From Bacteroidota bacterium (lineage in GTDB: Bacteria > Bacteroidota > Bacteroidia > Chitinophagales > Chitinophagaceae): a DNA stretch of 64,000 nucleotides. The notes beneath the pieces are model-generated. The model did not search any database, was not told the origin of the DNA, and saw nothing but the letters and a program-made list of their open reading frames with translations. Position numbers and translations under genes: made by a program. The stretch covers positions 62,001-126,000 of the forward strand of contig JAKPSI010000128.1 of assembly GCA_029555415.1 (NCBI GenBank). The letters are read 5' to 3'. Positions 56,401-63,556 of this stretch are shown here, piece by piece; position 1 is the first letter of the stretch; each line of letters opens with the position of its first letter.

Positions 56401-56668
56401 GCTGCTGATCGACTTCATCGACATCCGGCTGAAGGATAACGTACCCCTGAAACAGGCCATCATTGAAGCGGGTGCGGTAAGGACCACTCCGATCCTGCTG
56501 ACCGCAGGTGCCGTTGTACTGGGTGCGGTGATCATCTTATTCGATCCCATCTTCCAGGGGCTGGCCATTTCCCTGATGGGCGGAACGATCACGTCCACCT
56601 TCCTGACCTTGCTCGTAGTTCCTTTATTATACTTCCGTATGCTGCGTAAAAAACATAACTCAAAATAA
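53468..56668 (+). CDS. RND-family inner-membrane efflux pump
   Basis: The 1066-residue protein has the two-fold RND layout: an N-terminal membrane helix (LTILLMVAFLLIGGYSTMLI), a large periplasmic loop, a central bundle with TGIVVDDSIIIAENMHRH carrying the paired aspartates of the proton relay, a second periplasmic loop, and a C-terminal bundle (AGVMVRNSVLLIDFID). It is the energised subunit of the tripartite pump. It is AcrB/MexB-like in length, but the substrate cannot be inferred; heavy-metal and hydrophobic-drug types are both possible. Confidence 0.94.
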   Translation: MQEGISGKIAKSFIKSKLTILLMVAFLLIGGYSTMLIPREEEPQIQVPMADILIGFPGAGPKEVETKVSAPLEKMISNIKGVEYVYSTSMKGQAMIIVQFYVGQDIERSLVKLYNELMKNMDKMPAGITLPLVKTRAIDDVPALGITLWSEHYDDYTLRQMSEALSNEVKKVKDVADAKIIGGRSRQIKVVLDKSRMAAHHTDFMSITRNIQGNNAQTTAGNLLSRDTAFVVETGNFLHSIEDVENMIVGTDHDQPVFLKDVASIADGPETPAQYVMYGYGAADTSRSAFRSEYPAVTLSIAKRKGADAMRLSEQILSRVEHAKQQLIPSDVHVTVTRNYGETASAKVSELLLHLFIAIVVVTLFVMLAMGWRGGLVVFLSVPVTFALTLFSYYMLDYTLNRITLFALVFITGIVVDDSIIIAENMHRHFKMKRLPPLQAAIFAINEVGNPTILATFTVIAAVLPMAFVSGLMGPYMSPMPIGASIAMMLSLIVALTLTPYLGYIFLREKEKKGHPEEKPHVLEESKIYKLYRSFINPLLETRWKRYAFIGGTVIILLASLGLFYTKSVAVKMLPFDNKNEFQVVIDMPEGTPLERTAAVTRDIAAVISQQPLVENYQEYIGTSAPISFNGLVRHYDMRRGENIADIQVNLVNKEERKKQSHQIAKELRPLLQAIAKKYNANVKVVEVPPGPPVLSTLVAEIYGPDYNQQIKVAAEVKKELAKTPDVVDIDWMVEDDQPEYDFEVDKEKAMRYGIAPAQIVSSLRTALSGSNVGTLYTPASFNPVNIVLQLADADKASIGDLTNIKVISQRGESIPVGDLVHIKKSIREKSIYRKNQKRVVYVTADMAGVLESPSYAMMRISDSLKHLPVPDHTLLNEEYTSQPEFEDSFTLKWDGEWQITYEVFRDLGIAFLVVIIIIYMLIVGWFQNFKVPIVMLAAIPLSLVGILVGHWMMGAFFTATSMIGFIALAGVMVRNSVLLIDFIDIRLKDNVPLKQAIIEAGAVRTTPILLTAGAVVLGAVIILFDPIFQGLAISLMGGTITSTFLTLLVVPLLYFRMLRKKHNSK

Positions 56669-56674
56669 ACCGTC

Positions 56675-56989
56675 ATGAAATTACTATTCATAACCTGCCT
56701 GCAGGATTTCAAAGATGAGATCACCCAATTGATGAAACAAGCCGGCGTGAGCGTGTACAGCATCGCTGAAATGACCGGCATCCGGAACGGAAGTTCGGGT
56801 AATATGCTCGACGACTGGTTCGGCGTACAGGACGGACTGTATAATTCACTGATGATATTCAGTTTCACCACTGAGGAAGCGGCTTACAGAGCCATGAAGC
56901 ACATCAGCGCGTACAACGATTCAACGGAAAGCAAATTCCCGGTCAGGGTATTCATCATGCCCGTAGAGGCTACTAATTATTCAAACTAA
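56675..56989 (+). CDS. Small PII-like (ferredoxin-like fold) protein
   Basis: The 104-residue soluble protein begins KLLFITCLQDFKDEITQLMK, followed by helix and strand segments (VSVYSIAEMTGIRN, LMIFSFTTEEAAYRAMKHI, FPVRVFIMPVEA), a beta-alpha-beta order resembling PII-like or DUF3240-type proteins found near some RND pump genes. It has no signal peptide. It follows the pump gene by 6 bases. The likely role is a cytoplasmic regulator or sensor for the pump; this is inferred, and the fold assignment is weak. Confidence 0.55.
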   Translation: MKLLFITCLQDFKDEITQLMKQAGVSVYSIAEMTGIRNGSSGNMLDDWFGVQDGLYNSLMIFSFTTEEAAYRAMKHISAYNDSTESKFPVRVFIMPVEATNYSN

Positions 56990-57000
56990 ATCATACAACT

Positions 57001-57186
57001 ATGCGGGAAAGGATCGTCCGTGCTGTTGCAGGCAGCCTCGTTGTCATCAGTATTTCACTGGCCTGGTTCGTCAATATCAATTGGCTATTTCTCGGCGCAT
57101 TCGTAGGATTGAATCTGCTGCAATCCTCTTTTACACGTTTTTGTCCGCTGGAGCTGATATTGAAGAAGGCGGGAGTTAAGGAATAG
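57001..57186 (+). CDS. DUF2892 (YgaP-like) small membrane protein
   Basis: The 61-residue protein has two membrane helices (VVISISLAWFVNINW, LFLGAFVGLNLLQ) and ends with FTRFCPLELILKKAGVKE, the CPLxxIL-type signature of the DUF2892 family, related to the YgaP membrane domain. It trails the PII-like gene by 11 bases, so it belongs to the efflux transcript. In other bacteria this family often lies near rhodanese or sulfur/metal genes. The function is not established. Confidence 0.78.
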   Translation: MRERIVRAVAGSLVVISISLAWFVNINWLFLGAFVGLNLLQSSFTRFCPLELILKKAGVKE

Positions 57187-57355
57187 CTGCAAGCTGATAG
57201 CTTTAAGCTTCAATTGTGTTCTATGAAAAGTATTTGATGATATGATGATTGGTCTCCGTTGGGATCGGCTGCTGGGAAGTTCTAAGTAGCTGAACTTAAT
57301 AAATCAGTTCCTTAGAAGGTACTAACGACTACTGACTAACGACTATCGACTGCTA
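57181..57355 (+). repeat. Modular intergenic repeat, copy B
   Basis: AGCTGCAAGCTGATAGCTTT at 57186, TCAATTGTGTT, CGTTGGGATCGGCTGCTGGG, TTCTAAGTAGCTGAAC, TTAGAAGGTACTAACGACT and further GACT-type units follow in the order seen in copy A. It begins right at the end of the DUF2892 gene. Confidence 0.7.
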
Positions 57356-57370
57356 AATCATCCAAACAAA

Positions 57371-57396
57371 AAAAGGAGACCAAACGGTCTCCTTTT
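57371..57396. terminator. Bidirectional terminator between efflux operon and tsf
   Basis: AAAAGGAGACC, loop AAAC, GGTCTCCTTTT form an 11-base-pair stem. On the minus strand it is followed by a T run (AAAAAAA in the plus strand at 57368-57374), so it mainly ends tsf; it may also serve the efflux operon. Confidence 0.85.
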
Positions 57397-57415
57397 ACTA
57401 ATAGTATTAAACTGA

Positions 57416-58252
57416 TCAACCCAGCGCCACGCGTTTGAACGCCACCACTTTCACATCACCGGACTCTTTCAGGTATTGTTCAACGGATTTGCTGCCGTCT
57501 TTTACGAATGCCTGTGCGGTGAGGGTTTGTTCTTTGAAGAACGCGCCCATCTTGCCTTCTGCGATCTTGGTGATCATCTCCTCAGGCTTGCCGGCCATTT
57601 TGGGGTCTTGCTTCATCAGCTCAACGATGATATCTTTTTCACGCGCGATCACATCAGCCGGTACGCTTGCAGCGTCAACCGCTACAGGGTTCAGGGCTGC
57701 GATCTGCATCGCGATATCCTTACCTGCTTCAGCAGCGGCTTTGTCCATACCAACGAGTACGCCGATACGGTAAGCACCGTGAATATAAGAAGACACGTAT
57801 TCCGCGTCGATCCTTTCGAATTTAGTGACACCGATCTTCTCACCGATAGCGGCCAGTTTATCGTTCACCATTTCAGCCACGGTTGCAGCACCGGCTTTGG
57901 AAGCCAGCAGTTCATCCAGGCTCTTTACATTGTTAGCGATCGCTGCATCAGCGATGGATTGACCAAAGGCAACGAAATCAGCGTTCTTGCTCACGAAGTC
58001 AGTTTCGCAGCTTACGCATACAACGATACCGGTTTTGTTGTCGGCAGTTGTTTGTGCGATCACCACGCCTTCTTTCGCTTCGCGGTCACCTCTTTTCGCA
58101 GCTACTTTCTGACCTTGCTTGCGCAGCCAGTCGATCGCCGCTTCAAAATCACCATTGGTTTCAGTCAGTGCCTTGCGGCAGTCCATCATACCCGCACCAG
58201 TCATCTGGCGCAGCTTATTAATATCCTGTGCAGTAATTGTTGCTGTTGACAT
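57416..58252 (-). CDS. tsf: Elongation factor Ts
   Basis: The 278-residue protein matches EF-Ts: DINKLRQMTGAGMMDCRKAL at the N-terminus, TNGDFEAAIDWLRKQGQ, VVCVSCETDFVSKNADF and the C-terminal coiled region. It exchanges GDP on EF-Tu. It is last in a minus-strand ribosomal unit (rplM, rpsI, rpsB, tsf), 66 bases after rpsB, and ends in a terminator. The usual pyrH neighbour is missing. Confidence 0.95.
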   Translation of the reverse strand: MSTATITAQDINKLRQMTGAGMMDCRKALTETNGDFEAAIDWLRKQGQKVAAKRGDREAKEGVVIAQTTADNKTGIVVCVSCETDFVSKNADFVAFGQSIADAAIANNVKSLDELLASKAGAATVAEMVNDKLAAIGEKIGVTKFERIDAEYVSSYIHGAYRIGVLVGMDKAAAEAGKDIAMQIAALNPVAVDAASVPADVIAREKDIIVELMKQDPKMAGKPEEMITKIAEGKMGAFFKEQTLTAQAFVKDGSKSVEQYLKESGDVKVVAFKRVALG

Positions 58253-58318
58253 AGTATATAATTTGTCTCCCGGCTTTTAACGCCGGGATTGATTGATTAA
58301 TCTTAGTTCCTCTCGGAA

Positions 58319-59203
58319 TTATCTCCTTCCACCACCAGGTCCGCGACCAGGTGCACCACCTCCGGTTGTACGGCGGCGTTGACCACCCGCACCGGGACCA
58401 CGACCGCGACCACCGCGTCCGCCTTCGGCTTCAGCTTCGGCCAGCAGTTTGGCTGCTTTCCTTTCTTTATCGTCATCACCTACATCTTCTGTATCGTCGT
58501 CTTTGGCAGCCTGACGTTCAGCCAGACCTTCCGCTACGGCAGCAGTGATATAATTGGTGATGATCGCGATGGATTTGGTAGCGTCATCATTCGCGGGGAT
58601 CGCGAAATCAACTTTATTGGGATCGCAGTTGGTATCCACCACACCGAAGGTCATAATGCCCAGGCGTTTGGCTTCTGCCAGCGCGATGTGCTCATGGCCG
58701 ATGTCCACGATGAACAGGGCAGCGGGTACACGACCCAGCTGAGCGATACCGCCCAATACCTTGTCCATTTTATCGCGGTCACGACTCAGGGTCAGACGCT
58801 CTTTCTTCGTGATGCTGTCGAAAGAACCATCGCCCAGCATTTTCTCGATGCTCTGCATCTTCTTCACGCTCTTACGAACGGTGTTGAAGTTGGTCAGCAT
58901 ACCACCCAGCCAACGCTCGGTAACGAACGGCATGTTCACGCGGCGTGCGCACTCATTCACGATATCCTTTGCCTGTTTTTTCGTTCCCACGAACAGGATC
59001 TTCTTCCCGCTGCGTGCGATCGCTTTCATGGCTGCTGCAGTTTCCTGCAGGCATTCCACGGTCTTGTTCAGGTCAATGATGTGAATACCTTTCTTCTCGG
59101 CAAAGATGTAAGGTAACATCTTGGGGTTCCACTTCTTCTTCAGGTGACCGAAATGCACACCTGCTTCCAGAAGTTGCTGTTGTAATGAAGTGTTATTTTC
59201 CAT
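58319..59203 (-). CDS. rpsB: 30S ribosomal protein S2 with glycine/arginine-rich tail
   Basis: The 294-residue protein has the S2 core: LLEAGVHFGHLKKKWNPKM, FVGTKKQAKDIVNECARR, TERWLGGMLTNFNTVRKS, VDIGHEHIALAEAKRLGI and VDTNCDPNKVDFAIPANDDA. After an acidic stretch (residues ~234-247, AKDDDTEDVGDDDKE), the last ~35 residues are RGG-type (EGGRGGRGRGPGAGGQRRR and following, with GRGPGGGRR at the end), likely disordered and RNA-binding. S2 binds late on the 30S back and contacts S1. The tail is longer than in most S2 proteins and is called out in the findings. Confidence 0.95.
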   Translation of the reverse strand: MENNTSLQQQLLEAGVHFGHLKKKWNPKMLPYIFAEKKGIHIIDLNKTVECLQETAAAMKAIARSGKKILFVGTKKQAKDIVNECARRVNMPFVTERWLGGMLTNFNTVRKSVKKMQSIEKMLGDGSFDSITKKERLTLSRDRDKMDKVLGGIAQLGRVPAALFIVDIGHEHIALAEAKRLGIMTFGVVDTNCDPNKVDFAIPANDDATKSIAIITNYITAAVAEGLAERQAAKDDDTEDVGDDDKERKAAKLLAEAEAEGGRGGRGRGPGAGGQRRRTTGGGAPGRGPGGGRR

Positions 59204-59248
59204 TGTAATTGAATGATCGTTTTTAATAATTGTTTGGCGGTTCCGCGA

Positions 59249-59638
59249 TTAACGTTTGCTGAACTGGTAGCTTCTACGGGCTTTCTTGTGACCGAATTTC
59301 TTACGCTCAACAGAACGCGGATCACGTTTCAGCAGACCAGCTGCTTTCAGTGCCGGGCGAAACTCAGGGTTGATCTCAACCAGTACACGGGAGATACCGA
59401 GCATGGCTGCTTCTGCCTGACCTTTCACTCCACCGCCTGACGCGTTGATCTTTACATCCCACTTGCCAACAGCATCAATAGTTTTGAAAGGACGCTCTAC
59501 CTGGTTCTGCAGGTATACGAGCGGGAAATACACTTTGTAGTCTTTGTCGTTAACAGTGATACTGCCTTCACCTTTTGAAAGGAACACACGCGTCACTGAT
59601 TCTTTACGACGACCAACTCCGTTTTTTTGCTTTTCCAT
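59249..59638 (-). CDS. rpsI: 30S ribosomal protein S9
   Basis: The 129-residue protein matches S9: GVGRRKESVTRVFL, GSITVNDKDYKVYF, GGGVKGQAEAAMLGISRVL and the basic C-terminus ending KKARRSYQFSKR, which reaches the P-site tRNA. It follows rplM by 25 bases on the minus strand, the usual pairing. Confidence 0.96.
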   Translation of the reverse strand: MEKQKNGVGRRKESVTRVFLSKGEGSITVNDKDYKVYFPLVYLQNQVERPFKTIDAVGKWDVKINASGGGVKGQAEAAMLGISRVLVEINPEFRPALKAAGLLKRDPRSVERKKFGHKKARRSYQFSKR

Positions 59639-59663
59639 TTATAATTGTTTGAAAAGTTTTTAA

Positions 59664-60107
59664 TTAGAATTTGAGTTCTTTAGGTTGTTGTGCGCCGTGC
59701 GGATGTGCAGCACCCACATACACGAACAGTTTCTTGTACATTTTGCGGCCCAGGCGGTTCTTCGGAAGCATGCCTTTTACAGCGCGCTCGATCATGACCT
59801 CAGGACGGCGTTTTTGCAGGTTCGCTGCTGATTCTTCCTTACGGCCACCGGGGTATCCGCTGAAAGTATCATACACTTTCTGATCCAGTTTTTTACCGGT
59901 CAGTACGACCTTTTCGCAATTAATGACGATGATGTAATCCCCAGTGTCAACGTGGGGGGTGTAGCATGCCTTGTTCTTGCCGCGAAGGATCGCCGCAATA
60001 CGGGCACACATACGACCTACGGTTTGATTAGTACCGTCCACAACATACCAGTTGCGCGTAACGGTAGCCTCATTCGCATGTTTGGTAGTAAAATGAAGTT
60101 TGCTCAT
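59664..60107 (-). CDS. rplM: 50S ribosomal protein L13
   Basis: The 147-residue protein matches L13: [59 protein letters not shown] and [20 protein letters not shown]. The ATG at 60107 is at the conserved N-terminus; the in-frame extension runs through the promoter and is rejected. It is the first gene of the unit. Confidence 0.96.
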   Translation of the reverse strand: MSKLHFTTKHANEATVTRNWYVVDGTNQTVGRMCARIAAILRGKNKACYTPHVDTGDYIIVINCEKVVLTGKKLDQKVYDTFSGYPGGRKEESAANLQKRRPEVMIERAVKGMLPKNRLGRKMYKKLFVYVGAAHPHGAQQPKELKF

Positions 60108-60163
60108 TGTGATTTTCTGTTTGAGGTTACCGCTATCCCGGTAACCGGTTTTAAAATGGGTGG

Positions 60164-60196
60164 CAAAGATAGGCATGCGAAAACGGCTTTCCCAAA
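60164..60196 (-). promoter_or_regulatory. Bacteroidota promoter of the rplM operon
   Basis: On the minus strand TTTG (60193-60196) and TATCTTTG (60164-60171) are 21 bases apart, matching TTTG-N19-21-TAnnTTTG. Transcription would start about 50 bases before the L13 ATG, leaving a leader in which L13 autoregulation could act; no such structure was identified. Confidence 0.75.
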
Positions 60197-60356
60197 ATTC
60201 AGGCAAGTATTTTCAACAGCTACCCTCACAAGTGACTGATAATCAGTAAAAATTTTTACTCCTTTTTAAAGTCATCCCCGGAAAGTACCCGAAAATCCCG
60301 CCTTCCCGTACATTTATATATATACATCAGCCCCGGATCCACCTAAAAACAGCCTT

Positions 60357-60959
60357 ATGTCATTCCGCAACCTCGGCCGCAGCAGCTTTGGCAAACCCGA
60401 AAACGCCGGCAATCTCATGCCCCGCGAAGAAGCCCTGCAACTCCTCGAAACCTGGGTGCCGAACGAACGCCTCCGCCTGCACATGAAACAAGTGGGTGCC
60501 GTCATGGGAGCCTGGGCCAGTGAAAAGGAAGGGGCCGATGCCAGCACCGCCTGGAAATGGGAACTGGCGGGACTCCTGCATGATGCCGACTGGGAAAAGT
60601 ATCCCGATGACCATTGCCGCATCATCATTGAAGAACTGGAAAAACGCAATATCGACCCCGATGTGATCCACTGCATCGCCAGCCATGGCCCATCTGTTTT
60701 TGGCGTGGAACCAGTCAGCATGATGGACAAGATGATCTATGCCATTGATGAACTCTCCGGCTTCATCCATGCCGTGGCGATCATCCGCCCCACCCGCTAT
60801 GAAGGACTGGAAGTAAAAAGCGTCCTCAAACGGTTAAAGACACCCGCTTTTGCCGCCCAGGTCAGTCGCGAAGACATTGCCGACGCTACTACACGCGCCG
60901 GTGTGAACCTGGAAGAGCTGATACAATTCATTGTAAATCATCAGCAACACGTTTCGTAG
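60357..60959 (+). CDS. HD-domain phosphohydrolase-like protein
   Basis: The 200-residue protein has a HD-domain order: a conserved helix with LRLHMKQV (His42), AGLLHDADWEKYPD (His75-Asp76 pair), an HCRII/IASHG helix with further histidines, and a DKMIYAIDELSGFI helix. These are metal ligands of HD phosphohydrolases acting on nucleotides or signalling compounds. The N-terminal ~20 residues are polar and unlike the core. The substrate is unknown. It is divergent from rplM with 249 bases between starts. Confidence 0.82.
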   Translation: MSFRNLGRSSFGKPENAGNLMPREEALQLLETWVPNERLRLHMKQVGAVMGAWASEKEGADASTAWKWELAGLLHDADWEKYPDDHCRIIIEELEKRNIDPDVIHCIASHGPSVFGVEPVSMMDKMIYAIDELSGFIHAVAIIRPTRYEGLEVKSVLKRLKTPAFAAQVSREDIADATTRAGVNLEELIQFIVNHQQHVS

Positions 60960-61081
60960 ATCTCCGCAGTAAAAAGATTTTTAAGTATTTGTTAAACTCC
61001 GGGAACCGTGCCGGGTCACAATGTACAGCCCGTGATCCCGACCCTGCGTAAAGAACATTTAGTCACCAAAAAAAAGAAAGT

Positions 61082-63391
61082 ATGAGAAAGCTTTACGCTT
61101 TACTCGCCCTGCTCTTATTGAGTCTGGCCAGTATCCCCGCCCGTGCAAAATCCGTAACCCCGGACGTGGCGGCATTCACATTCAGCATCGCCTCCAACAA
61201 CAATGTCATTTTCACCAACAATTCCATTTTGGGCAATGAGCCCGGCAACCGCCGTGCTTACTGGAGTTTCGGTGATGGCAATGGTGCGGTGACCGGACCG
61301 CTCGACGGCACCCAGCATCAGTACAATGCAGCCGGCAGTTATACCGTTTGTCTGCGCATCTATCGTTTCACATCCACTGATTCTGTTTTATCCGCGCAGG
61401 TTTGCCAGACCCTTTTACTGCAATCCACCTGCGCCGCCAATTTTGAAACGGTCGTTCCTTCTAATAATGTGCTGGGCCGCTATTTCAACGCCATCCCTTC
61501 GCACAGTCAGAACAAGAAACCCGTCCGCATCTGCTGGAACTTCGGAGATAATCATGATACCTGTATCCAATACAGCACTACCGCAACGCCTCCTTACGCG
61601 GTATTCCATCAGTATCAGCAACCCGGCAATTATAACGTTTGTTTGAACATACTGTATGATGGTGGTTGCGAAGCGACCCGCTGCAATACGATCGTGATAC
61701 AGCGCAGCGACAGTTGTTCTGCCAACTTCGAGAAATTACCCGTTTCTACTACTTCCAATCCGCTCACGGCTACATTCAAAGCCTTACCCTGGAACAGTCA
61801 GAATAAATTACCGGTGAATATTTGCTGGCGCTTTGGCGATGGCACACCTGATACCTGCATTCAATATGCCAATACTTTCCCGGGGCCCTGGACCATTAAC
61901 CATACCTATCCTGCAGCCGGCGTTTACGAAGTGTGCGTGAAGATCACGTACAGCGGCGGTTGCGAATCTTACAAATGCGCACTGACCACCATTGGCCGCC
62001 CGGACAGTTGCGGAGCGAACTTTGAAAGACTGCTCACCCCTAACAGTTCACCGCTGCTGGCGTATTTCAAAGCTTTGCCCGCGCACAGCAACAACAAGAA
62101 ACCTTCACAGGTGTGCTGGAGTTTTGGTGACGGTAAAGACACCTGCATCAACTACCTGAACATTTACAATGGCCAGTATGCGGTATCCCATACCTATGCG
62201 CGTACCGGACTGTACAATGTTTGCGTGAAGATCACGTACTACGGTGGTTGTGTGGCGTATCAGTGCAAGAACATCCAGATCGGTGTGCCGGATTCCTGTA
62301 CCGCTGATTTTGAGCGGATCCAGGTCAACACCACCACCAATCCTTACCTGGCCTATTTCCGTGCCCAGTGGCATAACAGTAATAACCGCACACCGAAAAC
62401 GATCTGCTGGCGCTTTGGCGACCGCAGCGCGGATACCTGCATCACGTATCCGGAGAATTATACCGGTCAGTATGTGATCTCTCATCTCTACACCCGCGAT
62501 ACCACATTCGAAGTCTGCGTGAAGATCACGTACTATGGTGGTTGCGAAGCATACAAGTGCAAACAGATCGTGATCACAGCTCCGCCCACACCCTGTGCTG
62601 TACATATTTCCGAGATCGCGCCATCCATTACCAGTCTGCAGCGTGGTTTCTACGCGCAGCCGGTAACGGCCACCAACCGCCCGCCGTTGCGTGTGTGCTG
62701 GGTATTCGGTGACGGTACGGACTCCTGTGTGCAAGTCATCAATCCTACAACAGTTCCGTTGCCTGAATTATTCATCCGCCATAATTTCCCCGGCCCCGGT
62801 GTATACCGTACCTGTGTGCGTGTAACGTATGTGGGTGGTTGTGTGGCGGAAGATTGCAAGGAAGTAGTGATCCGCAGTGCGACCGATATCTGCGGTGGTT
62901 ATATGACCGATTCACTGACCGGCCCGCGCAGCCTGCGTTTCCGCGGCTTCAGTATCCATAACCCGAATGATGAACCGGTCAGCTGGACCTGGACATTCGG
63001 TGATGGTACAACGGCCAGTGGTCAGGAAGTGAACCATACCTTCGCGCAGGGAGGTACGTATACGGTTTGTCTGCTCATCCATACCCGCCTGGGTTGTGAC
63101 GCACGTATCTGCAATACGATCCATCTTCCCGGCAACAATGAGCCGGCCCTGCACCTGACACCGAATCCGGTAGTAGGTGTACTGCACGCCTCTTTCTTAT
63201 CAACCCATAATGAAACAGTAACCATAAAGATCATGAATGGCATTGGCACACCGGTGCGTACGTATACACGCAATGTGGTAACGGGAAACAATAACTGGGA
63301 CTTCGATCTGTCCACGTTAATGCCCGGCATTTACACCTGTGTGGTACAATCGCCCAACCAGTTCGCCAGCGCGATCTTTATCAAGCAATAA
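61082..63391 (+). CDS. Secreted protein with seven PKD-like repeats and T9SS sorting domain
   Basis: The 769-residue product has a signal peptide (LLALLLLSLASIPARA), then seven PKD-like domains with WxFGDG cores: one at ~30-115 and six with conserved cysteines starting near residues 117, 211, 309, 405, 503 and 603, each about 97 residues long (CSANFEKLP, CWRFGDG, DTCIQY, CVKITYSGGCE, YKC). The last repeat lacks some cysteines. The C-terminal ~80 residues (LHLTPNPVVGVLHAS, IMNGIGTPVRTY, LMPGIYTCVV, FIKQ) are a type A T9SS domain. It should be a surface or matrix protein, disulfide-stabilised. The DNA of the repeats is very similar (GTGAAGATCACGTAC three times), showing recent tandem duplication. 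Confidence 0.85.
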   Translation: MRKLYALLALLLLSLASIPARAKSVTPDVAAFTFSIASNNNVIFTNNSILGNEPGNRRAYWSFGDGNGAVTGPLDGTQHQYNAAGSYTVCLRIYRFTSTDSVLSAQVCQTLLLQSTCAANFETVVPSNNVLGRYFNAIPSHSQNKKPVRICWNFGDNHDTCIQYSTTATPPYAVFHQYQQPGNYNVCLNILYDGGCEATRCNTIVIQRSDSCSANFEKLPVSTTSNPLTATFKALPWNSQNKLPVNICWRFGDGTPDTCIQYANTFPGPWTINHTYPAAGVYEVCVKITYSGGCESYKCALTTIGRPDSCGANFERLLTPNSSPLLAYFKALPAHSNNKKPSQVCWSFGDGKDTCINYLNIYNGQYAVSHTYARTGLYNVCVKITYYGGCVAYQCKNIQIGVPDSCTADFERIQVNTTTNPYLAYFRAQWHNSNNRTPKTICWRFGDRSADTCITYPENYTGQYVISHLYTRDTTFEVCVKITYYGGCEAYKCKQIVITAPPTPCAVHISEIAPSITSLQRGFYAQPVTATNRPPLRVCWVFGDGTDSCVQVINPTTVPLPELFIRHNFPGPGVYRTCVRVTYVGGCVAEDCKEVVIRSATDICGGYMTDSLTGPRSLRFRGFSIHNPNDEPVSWTWTFGDGTTASGQEVNHTFAQGGTYTVCLLIHTRLGCDARICNTIHLPGNNEPALHLTPNPVVGVLHASFLSTHNETVTIKIMNGIGTPVRTYTRNVVTGNNNWDFDLSTLMPGIYTCVVQSPNQFASAIFIKQ

Positions 63392-63420
63392 ATCTTTCTT
63401 ACGTCAGGGCTAACACGAAG

Positions 63421-63447
63421 AAGCCGTCACGGGAGTGGCGGCTTTTT
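63421..63447 (+). terminator. Intrinsic terminator after the PKD-repeat gene
   Basis: AAGCCGTCAC and GTGGCGGCTT pair (with one GT wobble) around a GGGA loop, followed by a T run, 30 bases after the stop. Confidence 0.85.
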
Positions 63448-63556
63448 ATTTGTTTCACTGGGGTCTCCTGTAAGGGACCCCGGCGGGATATATTATCTCC
63501 ATATCCCTTTTGAATTTAGCATCGCAATATCGTCATGCAATATTTTAAGGAGGTAA

